A DNA stretch of 39,853 bases from an uncultured Fretibacterium sp. (GCA_937899395.1 CALBPU010000073.1:1-39853); one strand, 5' to 3'. Numbered from the stretch's first letter, positions 16,082 to 23,681 are shown. Program-made: numbers and translations. The notes: generated from the letters alone by a model not told the origin.

Positions 16082-17257
16082 ATGACATTAAAAATTTTAA
16101 GAGCAATTTTAATCTTAGTGTTTGTATTTTCGTTTTCGGTTCAATCTTTCGCAATGACGGCCTCAGAGAGCATAAATAATTTTGCTTTTAACGCTGCTAA
16201 AATTCTTGCATCTGATAACGAGGGAAAAAATTTCTTTTTCTCACCTTACAGTATCATGACGGCTTTTTCAATGGCCTATGCAGGAGCAAAAAACGAAACT
16301 GCTAAAGAAATTGAAACAGTCTTGGGATTAAATAAGGAACTTCATAAGGATTTTAAGGAAAATTTCAGAGCTATTGAGGGCGGTTCACTTTTATCGGCAA
16401 ATCGTGTATGGCTTCGTGAAGGTTTAACGCTTAAAAAGGAATATTCAAGAACTTTGGTTACGTATTACGGCGGCAAAGCGAAAGAACTTGACTTTGAAAA
16501 CAAAACTGAAGAATCACGCAACATTATTAACGATTGGGTCAGTTCTAAAACCAACGGGAAAATTCAAAACTTGTTGCAAAGTCTTGAGCCTGAAACACAA
16601 ATGATTTTAACCAACGCAGTTTATTTTAATGCCGAATGGGAAGCAAAATTCAATAAGGATAGAACAAAGGATAAAGATTTTTACATTGACGGCGAAAATT
16701 CTGTAAAAGTTCCTATGATGACTATGAGAAGAGATTTTGATTACGCTGAAGATAACGGCACTAAAATCATCAGGCTTCCTTATGATAATGAAAGATTTTC
16801 AATGATTGCTGTTCTTCCTCCGAAAGACGTTTCATTTGAAGATGCTTTGAAGGATTTTGATTATGAAAAATTTCACAAACTTTTAACATCAATGACTGAA
16901 TATGAAGTTGATTTATGGCTGCCGAAATTCAAAACCGAAAATCATTACGAGCTTAAAAAATTATTCGAGGCACTCGGAGTTAATTTAGCGTTTTCAAATT
17001 TTGCTGATTTCTCAGGAATTACTGATGATACAAAATTGAAAATTGACGAAGTAATTCATCAGACTTTCATTGATGTTAATGAGGAAAGGACAGAAGCTGC
17101 TGCTGCAACAGCAATAAGAATGATGAAAGTAACAGCTATGAGACCGATAGAGAAACCTAGAGCGGAATTTCATGCTGACAGGCCGTTTATATATTTCATT
17201 TATGACGAAAGATCAAAGACAATTTTATTTATGGGTAGACAAAGTTTTACAGAATAA
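16082..17257 (+). CDS. Secreted serpin (serine protease inhibitor)
   Basis: 391 residues with a signal peptide ending near QSFAMTA, then a full serpin domain: FFFSPYSIMTAFSMAYAGAKNETAKEIE, ANRVWLREG, NDWVSSKTNGKIQNLL, LTNAVYFNAEWEAKF, LPKFKTENHYELKKLFEALG, and the C-terminal FHADRPFIYFIYDERSKTILFMGR. The reactive loop hinge is EERTEAAAAT, which keeps the P14 Thr and alanine run needed for loop insertion, so inhibition is expected. The usual P15 glycine is arginine. The scissile bond is predicted near KV-TA, about 17 residues after the hinge Glu. Inhibitory bacterial serpins guard against host or microbial proteases. Strong AGGAGGG site; an inverted repeat lies upstream. Confidence 0.95.
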   Translation: MTLKILRAILILVFVFSFSVQSFAMTASESINNFAFNAAKILASDNEGKNFFFSPYSIMTAFSMAYAGAKNETAKEIETVLGLNKELHKDFKENFRAIEGGSLLSANRVWLREGLTLKKEYSRTLVTYYGGKAKELDFENKTEESRNIINDWVSSKTNGKIQNLLQSLEPETQMILTNAVYFNAEWEAKFNKDRTKDKDFYIDGENSVKVPMMTMRRDFDYAEDNGTKIIRLPYDNERFSMIAVLPPKDVSFEDALKDFDYEKFHKLLTSMTEYEVDLWLPKFKTENHYELKKLFEALGVNLAFSNFADFSGITDDTKLKIDEVIHQTFIDVNEERTEAAAATAIRMMKVTAMRPIEKPRAEFHADRPFIYFIYDERSKTILFMGRQSFTE

Positions 17258-17273
17258 ATTTTTGTGCTAAAAT
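17246..17273 (+). promoter_or_regulatory. Extended -10 promoter for the leader RNA and tRNA-Gly
   Basis: TTTACA (17246-17251), 16 bases, then TAAAAT (17268-17273) preceded by TGC, giving an extended -10. It overlaps the last codons of the serpin gene and would start RNA near 17280. Confidence 0.6.
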
Positions 17274-17279
17274 ACAAAT

Positions 17280-17383
17280 ATAAATTTTACCTACAAAGGT
17301 GGGGGTAAGCTCTTGAGGGTGATCCGCTAGGTGTCGCAGGTTCTAGTTCTGTCATGCGGTTTTCCCCACACACGTGGGGTTTT
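17280..17383 (+). ncRNA. Candidate structured RNA ending in a terminator, upstream of tRNA-Gly
   Basis: About 100 nt between a good promoter and a hairpin (CCCCAC 17364-17369, GTGGGG 17374-17379, then TTTT). GTGGGG also occurs at 17299-17304 and could pair with the same CCCCAC, giving a long closing stem that excludes the terminator. Inside are GCAGG (17336-17340) with TCTGT (17348-17352) around a TTCTAGT loop, similar to a tRNA T-arm, and CCGC/GCGG (17324, 17356). I could not match it to SRP RNA, a T-box or a known riboswitch. It may be a stand-alone small RNA or a switch before the tRNA. Confidence 0.5.
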
Positions 17384-17455
17384 GCGGATGTAGTTCAAAG
17401 GTAGAGCGTTAGCTTCCCAAGCTGAATGTTGCGGGTTCGAATCCCGTCATCCGCT
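17384..17455 (+). tRNA. tRNA-Gly (anticodon CCC)
   Basis: 72 nt folding as a complete cloverleaf: acceptor GCGGATG/CATCCGC, D stem GTTC/GAGC, anticodon stem TTAGC/GCTGA with loop TTCCCAA (anticodon CCC, codon GGG), T arm GCGGG-TTCGAAT-CCCGT, and U73 as discriminator, as usual for bacterial glycine tRNAs. The CCA end is not encoded. It starts four bases after the T tract of an upstream terminator and is followed by its own terminator. Confidence 0.95.
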
Positions 17456-17476
17456 TCGTATTTTTAGACATTTACA

Positions 17477-17502
17477 GGCTCCGAAATTTTTTCGGGGTCT
17501 TT
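17477..17502 (+). terminator. Intrinsic terminator after tRNA-Gly
   Basis: GGCTCCGAAA (17477-17486) pairs with TTTCGGGGTC (17490-17499) with two G-U pairs and a three-base loop, followed by TTT and AT-rich sequence. Confidence 0.75.
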
Positions 17503-17510
17503 ATTAAATC

Positions 17511-17553
17511 CGGCGTGAACACTAGCGACTTCAGTCGTGAGATGAAACGCCCC
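17511..17553 (+). repeat. Family B repeat, end fragment (IS200/IS605-like hairpin)
   Basis: GGCGTGAACA, an imperfect hairpin CTAGCGAC/GTCGTGAG, then ATGAAACGCC. The same unit is found on the other strand at 23131-23175 and 29335-29375. The shape, with a GACTTTAGTC-type hairpin near a GAACAC...GATGAA context, is typical of IS200/IS605 element ends. No transposase gene accompanies it. Confidence 0.65.
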
Positions 17554-17555
17554 GT

Positions 17556-17645
17556 ATATTTGAACACGAAGGAGTTGCCGCACATCCTGGAGATAAAGGC
17601 ATGAAATATATCGCTGAAAAAATCTTAGAATTAATTCATTTATGA
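17556..17645 (+). pseudogene. C-terminal fragment of a GDSL/SGNH-type hydrolase
   Basis: The frame 17559-17645 reads FEHEGVAAHPGDKGMKYIAE, continuing KILELIHL to a TGA. AAHPGDKGMKYIA matches the HPxDxGMxxIA block near the end of SGNH hydrolases, where the conserved histidine of the catalytic triad sits. Nothing of the rest of the gene remains: a family B end fragment abuts it on the 5' side. It most likely marks a gene destroyed by insertion and deletion. The assignment rests on one motif. Confidence 0.5.
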
Positions 17646-17726
17646 GTTAAATTTTCTTCTTGATTTTATGAGCTAAAGAGGGTAAATTTTTCAGTTGAAT
17701 TTTATTTTAGGAGAGCTGAAAAACTT

Positions 17727-19298
17727 ATGCTCATAAAAATTTTATTGGTAGTTTTATTTTTCGGCGTAATGCTTGGAATTGGTCTGTATTGCCGAAGACA
17801 TTCAAACGATGTAAACGGTTTTGTATTGGGTAATCGTGCTGTCGGAGCTTGGCTGACTGCGTTTGCATACGGCACAAGTTATTTTTCTGCGGTAGTATTC
17901 GTAGGTTATGCAGGACAATTCGGTTGGCGTTACGGAATTGCTGCAACATGGGTAGGACTTGGAAACGCTTTCATAGGTTCATTAATGGCGTGGGCAGTTT
18001 TAGGAAGACGTACAAGAATAATGAGCCAATATCTTTCCAGTGCAACAATGCCTGATTTTTTCGGGAAAAGATTTTCAAGCAATGCCCTCAAAATCGCTGC
18101 TTCAATAATTTGTTTCATATTTTTAATCCCTTATACTGCAAGTTTATATAACGGTCTCAGCAGATTATTCGGAATGGCTTTCAGTATTGATTATTCAATC
18201 TGCGTAATTTTCATGGCCGTATTAACGGGAATATATGTCATTGCTGGCGGATATATGGCAACAGCTATCAACGATTTCATTCAGGGAATAATAATGTTAA
18301 TCGGAATAGTTGCCGTAATTGTCGCTGTGCTTGAAAGCAAGGGCGGACTTTATGAAGCTCTCGCAGGAATTTCGCAAATATCAGACCCTAACGCTAAAAC
18401 AACTCTTGCAAAATCTTCGGGAATATTTGCGTCATTTTTCGGGCCTGATCCTGTAAATTTATTGGGAGTAATAATTTTAACAAGTTTAGGAACATGGGGC
18501 TTGCCTCAAATGGTTCAGAAATTTTACGCCATTAAAAACGAGAGCGATATTACAAAGGGCACTGTAATTTCGACATTGTTTGCGTTAGTTGTAGCAGGAG
18601 GGTGTTATTTCTTAGGAGGTTTCGGAAGATTATTCACGGCTCAATTAGACCCTAACGGCTTAGGAGTTCCTGTTGAAGGTTACGACTCTGTTATTCCTGT
18701 AATGTTGTCGGGACTTCCTGATATATTGCTCGGTGTTGTCGTGATTTTGGTATTGTCAGCTTCAATGTCAACGTTATCGTCGTTAGTTTTAGCTTCAAGC
18801 TCAACATTGACACTTGACCTCTTAAAAGATCACGTTATCAAAAAAATGGATGAGAAAAAACAGCTTTCAACTATGAGAATATTAATTGTGATATTCATAA
18901 TAATTTCTGTCGTTTTAGCTTTAATTCAATATAAATCCAACGTAACATTCATAGCTCAGTTAATGGGTGTATCTTGGGGAGCATTAGCCGGAGCATTTTT
19001 AGCACCTTTCATGTACAGTTTATATTGGAAGGGAGTAACAAAATTTTCATGCTGGGTTAATTTCATATTCTCAAGCGTAATTATGACAGCGAATATTTTT
19101 GTGCGTTCGGATTTTCCCGTTATGCTTCAATCACCTATTAATGCAGGAGCTTTTTGTATGCTTGCAGGTTTTGTAATAATTCCTGTCGTGAGTTTAGTAA
19201 CTCCTAAACCCAATAAAAAATTCCTTGAAGATGCTTTCTCTTGCTATACGAAGACCGTAACTGTCAGACAGTCAAAGGCATTAGGAGATATAGATTGA
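17727..19298 (+). CDS. Sodium:solute symporter (SSS family)
   Basis: A 523-residue inner-membrane transporter with about 13 hydrophobic segments. Family features: GNRAVGAWLTAFAYGTSYFSAVVFVGYAG, with an aromatic and small-residue pattern of the first core helices, GGYMATAINDFIQGIIMLIG (the sodium-solute symporter signature region), LGTWGLPQMVQKFYAIKNE, and VLSASMSTLSSLVLASSSTL, whose serines form the sodium site in related proteins. Substrate unknown; proline, pantothenate, sugars and organic acids are all used by the family. Its TGA overlaps the TTG start of a metal-dependent amidohydrolase, so substrate uptake and hydrolysis are probably linked. Confidence 0.92.
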   Translation: MLIKILLVVLFFGVMLGIGLYCRRHSNDVNGFVLGNRAVGAWLTAFAYGTSYFSAVVFVGYAGQFGWRYGIAATWVGLGNAFIGSLMAWAVLGRRTRIMSQYLSSATMPDFFGKRFSSNALKIAASIICFIFLIPYTASLYNGLSRLFGMAFSIDYSICVIFMAVLTGIYVIAGGYMATAINDFIQGIIMLIGIVAVIVAVLESKGGLYEALAGISQISDPNAKTTLAKSSGIFASFFGPDPVNLLGVIILTSLGTWGLPQMVQKFYAIKNESDITKGTVISTLFALVVAGGCYFLGGFGRLFTAQLDPNGLGVPVEGYDSVIPVMLSGLPDILLGVVVILVLSASMSTLSSLVLASSSTLTLDLLKDHVIKKMDEKKQLSTMRILIVIFIIISVVLALIQYKSNVTFIAQLMGVSWGALAGAFLAPFMYSLYWKGVTKFSCWVNFIFSSVIMTANIFVRSDFPVMLQSPINAGAFCMLAGFVIIPVVSLVTPKPNKKFLEDAFSCYTKTVTVRQSKALGDID

Positions 19299-20149
19299 AG
19301 ATTATAGATTTTCATGTTCATACTTTTCCTGAAAAAATTGCGGCTTCAGCGATTAAACAGTTAAGTTCAAAGAGCCACACTAAAAATTTCACGGATGGAA
19401 CAGTTAATGCGCTCGCTAACTCAATGAAGGAGGCGGGCGTTAATTATTCTGTTTTGCAGCCGGTCGCTACAAATCCTAAACAGGTTACTAAAATTAACGA
19501 CGTTGCCATAAAAATTAACAATGAAGGAAAAACTACAGGAATTTTTTCGTTCGGAGCAATTCACCCCGACTTTGAAAATTTTTACGATGAGTTAAAACGG
19601 ATTTATGATTTCGGAATTAAAGGCATAAAAATTCACCCCGTTTATCAAGGCGTTGATGTTGATGACGAACGTTATATAAACATTCTCGAAGCTGCAAACG
19701 AAATCGGATTAGCTGTATTAATTCATGCAGGTTGGGACATAGGGTTTCCTGAAGATGAAAAATCAATGCCGAAAAAAATTTTCAACGCTCTAAAATCTTC
19801 AAATGCTTCGAAAATTATTTTGGCTCACATGGGAGGCTGGAGATGTTGGGAAGAGGCTGAGGAAATTTTTGCGGATATTAAGGACGTATATATTGACACA
19901 GCATTTTCATCAGGAGAATTTACATCCAACGGAGACGGACATTATAAAAGCTCTGAGGAATGTAAAATGTTAAACGATGAAGAATTTTTGCGAATGATAA
20001 AAATTTTTGGCTCTGACCGTGTAATATTCGGAACGGATTCACCTTGGAGTTCGCAATCTGAATGCGTCGAAAAAATAAAATCTCTAAATCTTACTGATAA
20101 AGAAATTTCAGACATATTTTATAATAATGCCTCGAAATTTATTATGTAA
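19295..20149 (+). CDS. Metal-dependent amidohydrolase (amidohydrolase 2-like TIM barrel)
   Basis: 284 residues starting with TTG eight bases after AGGAG, so MKIIDFHVHTFPEKIA is the N-terminus; an upstream in-frame ATG would add 18 residues that overlap the symporter and break the pattern. Metal-site motifs: DFHVHTF, GIKGIKIHPVYQG, VLIHAGWD, IILAHMGGWRCWEEAEE and VIFGTDSPWSS. This is the layout of the amidohydrolase 2/decarboxylase group. Substrate unknown. The four-base overlap with the symporter gene means coupled translation. rseP follows after 18 bases. Confidence 0.88.
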   Translation: MKIIDFHVHTFPEKIAASAIKQLSSKSHTKNFTDGTVNALANSMKEAGVNYSVLQPVATNPKQVTKINDVAIKINNEGKTTGIFSFGAIHPDFENFYDELKRIYDFGIKGIKIHPVYQGVDVDDERYINILEAANEIGLAVLIHAGWDIGFPEDEKSMPKKIFNALKSSNASKIILAHMGGWRCWEEAEEIFADIKDVYIDTAFSSGEFTSNGDGHYKSSEECKMLNDEEFLRMIKIFGSDRVIFGTDSPWSSQSECVEKIKSLNLTDKEISDIFYNNASKFIM

Positions 20150-20167
20150 GGAGAAAAAATTTTATTT

Positions 20168-21226
20168 ATGTTTACGGGATTAACAGCTTTTATAGCATTT
20201 GTGATAGTTATAGCCGTTTGTGTTTTGGTTCATGAATACGGACATTACATAACGGCAAAAATTTTGGGTGTTCAAGTTCATGAATTTGCTTTCGGAATGG
20301 GGCCGGCTATCTTACAACACAGAAGCAAAAAAGATAACATGTTATGGTCATTTCGTTTGTTACCTGTCGGAGGATTTTGCAGGCTCGCAGGAATGGACGA
20401 AGAAGAAGATGACGAGCAAGTAATTTCAGGAATGGGTTTTAATGAACAATCAGCTTGGAAAAGATTTTTAATATTGCTCAACGGCTCATTGTTTAACGTG
20501 CTGCTTGCAGTATTGTTGATGGCATTTTTGTTATTTGCTCACGGAGTTCAGGATATTGAGAGCACAAAAATCGGTGAAATTATGCCGGGTTTTCCGTCAG
20601 AAATTGCGGGCTTGAAAATCGGCGATGAAATTTTAAGCGTAAACGATGAAAAAGTAACTCAATGGCGTGAGATGTCGGAAAAAATTCGTTTTGAGAGTGC
20701 CAAAAATGAGACAGTTAAATTTGAAATCAAACGCAACGAAGAAATTTTGACGTTAAATATTTCAGTCCCTGTTAATAAAGAATACGGCCGTGCTATGTTA
20801 GGAATATCACCTTCATATAAACGTCTCGGATTTTTCACGGCAATCAGAAGTTCGTTAGGTTATACGTATCGAATGACGGCCATGATGTTAAGAGGATTAG
20901 CAGAATTAATCACAAGACAGCAGGAAGCAGATGTAACAGGGCCTGTAGGAATAGCTTCAATGTCAGGTCAGGCAATGAGATCGGGATTTTGGGATTTCAT
21001 AACGTTTATAGCAATTATTGCGTTGAATTTAGGAATTATGAATTTGTTTCCTATACCTGCGCTTGACGGAGGAAGAATATTATTTGTGCTGCTCGAGATG
21101 ATAGTTAGAAGGAGGCTTCCCGAAAAAGTTGAGAATTGGATTCATACTGCGGGATTTGTGTTATTAATTTCGTTGATGATATTGGTAACATTCAAAGACG
21201 TTTATAATTTATTTTTCACTCATTAA
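20168..21226 (+). CDS. rseP: RIP metalloprotease RseP (site-2 protease family M50)
   Basis: An inner-membrane zinc protease that cleaves transmembrane segments of anti-sigma factors and signal-peptide remnants. The 352 residues show VCVLVHEYGHYITAKILGV with the HExxH zinc motif in the first helix, one PDZ domain (about 120-190: IGEIMPGFPSEIAGLKIGDEI), MMLRGLAELIT...DVTGPVGIASM, and the third zinc ligand in NLFPIPALDGGRILF. It directly precedes ispG, the usual dxr-rseP-ispG order; dxr itself is absent here and the symporter and amidohydrolase take that place. Confidence 0.95.
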   Translation: MFTGLTAFIAFVIVIAVCVLVHEYGHYITAKILGVQVHEFAFGMGPAILQHRSKKDNMLWSFRLLPVGGFCRLAGMDEEEDDEQVISGMGFNEQSAWKRFLILLNGSLFNVLLAVLLMAFLLFAHGVQDIESTKIGEIMPGFPSEIAGLKIGDEILSVNDEKVTQWREMSEKIRFESAKNETVKFEIKRNEEILTLNISVPVNKEYGRAMLGISPSYKRLGFFTAIRSSLGYTYRMTAMMLRGLAELITRQQEADVTGPVGIASMSGQAMRSGFWDFITFIAIIALNLGIMNLFPIPALDGGRILFVLLEMIVRRRLPEKVENWIHTAGFVLLISLMILVTFKDVYNLFFTH

Positions 21227-21238
21227 GGATTAAAAATC

Positions 21239-22282
21239 ATGAACAGTAAATTACAGGTAAAAATTAATTCATTGACAATCGGCGGAGATGCTCCGGTGAG
21301 AGTTGAGAGCATGTTGAAAATTTCGCTTGATAAACATGAGGAATGTTTAGCCCAGTGTGATAGGCTTATAAATTGCGGCTGTGAAATGGCAAGAGCGGCT
21401 CTTCCCGACTTAAAATTTTCGTCCGACTTCAAATATTTAGTTGAACATACGAAGCTTGCAATAATGGCGGATATTCATTTTGATCCTGCTTTGGCAATTT
21501 CAGCTATGGAAGCAGGCTGTAAAGCAATTCGCATTAATCCCGGCAACATGCCGTTAAACAAACTTGATGATGTTATAACTACTGCGAAAAATTTGGGAGT
21601 AGTTATTCGTATCGGAGCTAACGGAGGTTCGATTTCGCTTGCTCAGTTAAACGAAGCTAAAGGAGACAGGGCAGAAGCGTTATTTATAGCAGTTAGGGAG
21701 CAGGCCGAATTATTGTTGAGTAAAAATTTCACGAATTTAATTTTGTCTGCAAAGTCATCAAGTGTTAAAGAATGTGTCAGAGCAAACGAATTAATAGCGA
21801 AAAATTATCCTGATTTCCCGATGCACATCGGTTTAACCGAAGCAGGCCCCGGAGACGGAGGCATTGTAAAAGGGACTGCGTGTATTTCGGAATTGCTATT
21901 GAAAAATATCGGAGATACTTTGAGAGTGTCATTAACTGATGAACCTGAACGAGAAGTTAAAGTCGGTTACGAAATTTTGAAGGCTCTTGAAATCCGTACT
22001 AAAGGAGTGAATTTAATTTCGTGTCCTACATGCGGAAGAAGAAGGGCTGATGTTATGAAGCTCGTAAAAATTGTTGAACCGATGTTGAAAAATTTGCCTG
22101 ACGGAATTTCAGTTGCAGTTATGGGTTGTGAAGTCAACGGCCCTAAGGAAGCACGGCACGCAAAATTCGGAATAGCAGGTACACCTTCTGGAGCGTTTTT
22201 ATTTCGTGAAGGAGAATCGGTCGGGCAATATAAATTTGAAGAGCTTGAAAAAATTTTGCCGGAGTTTTTTAACATAAAATAA
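21239..22282 (+). CDS. ispG: 4-hydroxy-3-methylbut-2-enyl-diphosphate synthase
   Basis: An iron-sulfur enzyme of the MEP pathway converting MEcPP to HMBPP. The 347 residues have VESMLKISLDKHEECLAQC, the barrel motifs MADIHFDPALAISAMEAG, AIRINPGNM, HIGLTEAGPGDGGIVKGTA, and the C-terminal cluster domain with LISCPTCGRRRADV and VAVMGCEVNGPKEARHAKFG, which supply the three cysteines and the glutamate for the 4Fe-4S cluster. It follows rseP by 12 bases. A strong terminator follows the stop. Confidence 0.96.
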   Translation: MNSKLQVKINSLTIGGDAPVRVESMLKISLDKHEECLAQCDRLINCGCEMARAALPDLKFSSDFKYLVEHTKLAIMADIHFDPALAISAMEAGCKAIRINPGNMPLNKLDDVITTAKNLGVVIRIGANGGSISLAQLNEAKGDRAEALFIAVREQAELLLSKNFTNLILSAKSSSVKECVRANELIAKNYPDFPMHIGLTEAGPGDGGIVKGTACISELLLKNIGDTLRVSLTDEPEREVKVGYEILKALEIRTKGVNLISCPTCGRRRADVMKLVKIVEPMLKNLPDGISVAVMGCEVNGPKEARHAKFGIAGTPSGAFLFREGESVGQYKFEELEKILPEFFNIK

Positions 22283-22288
22283 TATAAT

Positions 22289-22310
22289 CCCCACAAACGT
22301 GGGGGTTTTT
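22289..22310. terminator. Terminator between ispG and DUF554
   Basis: CCCCAC-AAAC-GTGGGG (22289-22304) and then GTTTTT. It ends the ispG unit and touches the stop of the convergent DUF554 gene. The stem is the same as in the hairpin before tRNA-Gly at 17364. Confidence 0.85.
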
Positions 22311-23013
22311 ACGCAAATATCCTTGAAAAAATTACAATATATACCAGCGCAGGAAGCATATCGCACAAATTTAATTTTGTGAGTTTCAGTAAGTTCAATC
22401 CTATTCCCATAATCATTAAACCTCCTAAACCAGAAATATTTGCGTACATTTCAGCAGTTATAAAAGGTTCAGCCCATATTGCCGCAAAAGTTAAAGCTCC
22501 TTGATATATGAACATCGGAATTGTTGAAAAAATTACTCCAAGCCCTAGTGAGCCTGAAAATAAAATTGATGATATTCCGTCCATAATTCCCTTTGTCATT
22601 AAAATTTCGGGATTATTTCTAATGCCGTCCTCAAATGCTCCGACTATTGCCATTGAACCTACACAAAATAATAATGTCGCTGTTACAAATCCTTCAGTGA
22701 ATTTTTCGTTTGAAGTTTTTAATTTCGCTTTGAGTTTATCTCCAAGCCCGTTTAATTTCGTTTCAAGTCCTAATAATTCTCCCGTTATCGTTCCCAATAC
22801 AAGACTTAATAACACGGCTATTGAATGTTTTGTGTTGAGAGCCATATTAATTCCTACATAAAGCGTAAATAATCCCAGACAATTAAAAATCGTCCGATGT
22901 AATTTCTCTGGAATAAATTTCCCTATCGTTAAACCTAAAATGCTTCCTAAAATTACAGCAATGGAATTAAAAATTGTTCCTCCTGCCGGAAGAGCTTTGA
23001 AAATTTCAAGCAT
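22309..23013 (-). CDS. DUF554 family membrane protein
   Basis: 234 residues, seven or so hydrophobic segments, with the family's start GGTIFNSIAVILGSILGLTIGKFIPE and later LFCVGSMAIVGAFEDGIRN, MDGISSILFSGSLGLGVIFS and GGLMIMGIGLNLL. DUF554 proteins are small inner-membrane proteins of unknown transport role (YdfK-like). The gene is alone on the minus strand. It has a GAAGGAG ribosome site, and the only good promoter upstream (23096-23123) belongs to a family B repeat. Confidence 0.88.
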   Translation of the reverse strand: MLEIFKALPAGGTIFNSIAVILGSILGLTIGKFIPEKLHRTIFNCLGLFTLYVGINMALNTKHSIAVLLSLVLGTITGELLGLETKLNGLGDKLKAKLKTSNEKFTEGFVTATLLFCVGSMAIVGAFEDGIRNNPEILMTKGIMDGISSILFSGSLGLGVIFSTIPMFIYQGALTFAAIWAEPFITAEMYANISGLGGLMIMGIGLNLLKLTKLNLCDMLPALVYIVIFSRIFA

Positions 23014-23036
23014 AAAAAATTTTTCTCCTTCGTGAA

Positions 23037-23182
23037 CCTCCTTCGACTAAAGTCAATAGCCCTGTTAAGGACACAACATTACTTTTTGTTTTTGTATTCT
23101 AGCAAAATTTTAACTCATGTCAAATTAGAAGCGGCGCTCATCTCACGACTAAAATCGCAAGTGTTCACGCCGGGGTTCATAA
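23037..23182 (-). repeat. Family B repeat, internally deleted copy with promoter
   Basis: On the minus strand: GGCGTGAACAC, an end hairpin, TTGACA-16-TAGAAT, a stretch shared with 29256-29383 (AATGTTGTGT, TTAACAGGGCTAT), then GACTTTAGTCGAAGGAGG, half of the other end hairpin. Compared with the copy at 29132-29383, about 100 bp in the middle is missing. Confidence 0.8.
23096..23123 (-). promoter_or_regulatory. Repeat-borne promoter reading into DUF554
   Basis: Minus strand TTGACA (23123-23118), 16-base spacer, TAGAAT (23101-23096). The DUF554 start lies about 75 bases downstream with no intervening terminator. The equivalent site in the other copy is TTGACA-16-TATAAT. Confidence 0.6.
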
Positions 23183-23229
23183 GCAGGTCTGTTTTTTTGT
23201 ATTATGATAGAATTTATGTTAAATAATAA

Positions 23230-23336
23230 ACCCCTCTGTCAACAAAAGTTGACATATCCCCTAACTTAGGGGAGACGAGAGCGAAAATCTTGCGCCCCCT
23301 TAGAAGGGAGATAGGATCATGAAATGGCGAGGGGGT
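23230..23336 (+). repeat. Family A palindromic element upstream of ybaB
   Basis: 107 bp between ACCCCTC (23230) and GAGGGGGT (23329-23336). Hairpins GTCAAC-AAAA-GTTGAC and CCCCTAA-C-TTAGGGG are perfect; a third pairs CCCCTT with AAGGG-type sequence; the last is weak (TCAT-GAA-ATGG). Arms differ from the 5422 copy by paired changes. It fills most of the gap between DUF554 and ybaB. Confidence 0.8.
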
Positions 23337-23366
23337 AAATCTGAACGAATGGAGAATAAATCTTTC

Positions 23367-23678
23367 ATGAACATTAACAACATTATGAAACAGGCTAAAC
23401 AAATGCAGGCTCAAATGATGAAAATTCAGGATAACTTAGCTAACGAAAAAGTTGAAGCAACTGTCGGCGGCGGAATGGTCAAAGCAACTTTCACAGGACA
23501 GGGCGATATTGTTGAGATAAAAATTGATCCCGAAGTCATTAACCCCGATGATAAAGAAATGCTTGAGGATTTAATCGTTTCGGCAGTTAATGAAGGTCTC
23601 AAAAAAAGCCGTGAGCTTATGACTGAAAGAATGGGCGGTATTACAGGCGCACTCGGAGCAATGGGAATGAGGATGTAA
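23367..23678 (+). CDS. ybaB: YbaB/EbfC family nucleoid-associated protein
   Basis: A small dimeric DNA-binding protein usually encoded beside recR. The core MNINNIMKQAKQMQAQMMKI, LANEKVEATVGGGMVKATFTG, EIKIDPEVINPDDKEMLEDL and the glycine- and methionine-rich end are typical, about 103 residues. The frame stays open to an ATG at 23319 inside the family A repeat and to another at 23349; both would add sequence not seen in the family. I prefer 23367, with GGAG 12 bases ahead. recR follows after three bases. Confidence 0.9.
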   Translation: MNINNIMKQAKQMQAQMMKIQDNLANEKVEATVGGGMVKATFTGQGDIVEIKIDPEVINPDDKEMLEDLIVSAVNEGLKKSRELMTERMGGITGALGAMGMRM

Positions 23679-23681
23679 AAC

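Noticed and set aside
17299..17370. A second tRNA gene upstream of tRNA-Gly
   Set aside because: A T-arm-like part is present, but no acceptor partner for CATGCGG and no proper D or anticodon arm.
17280..17383. Small SRP RNA, T-box or known riboswitch
   Set aside because: No GGAA-capped SRP core, no T-box TGGNACCGCG block, and no motif of a riboswitch I recognise; kept only as an unnamed candidate RNA.
23319..23366. Upstream start of ybaB at 23319
   Set aside because: The added residues are encoded by the family A repeat and are not part of the YbaB family.
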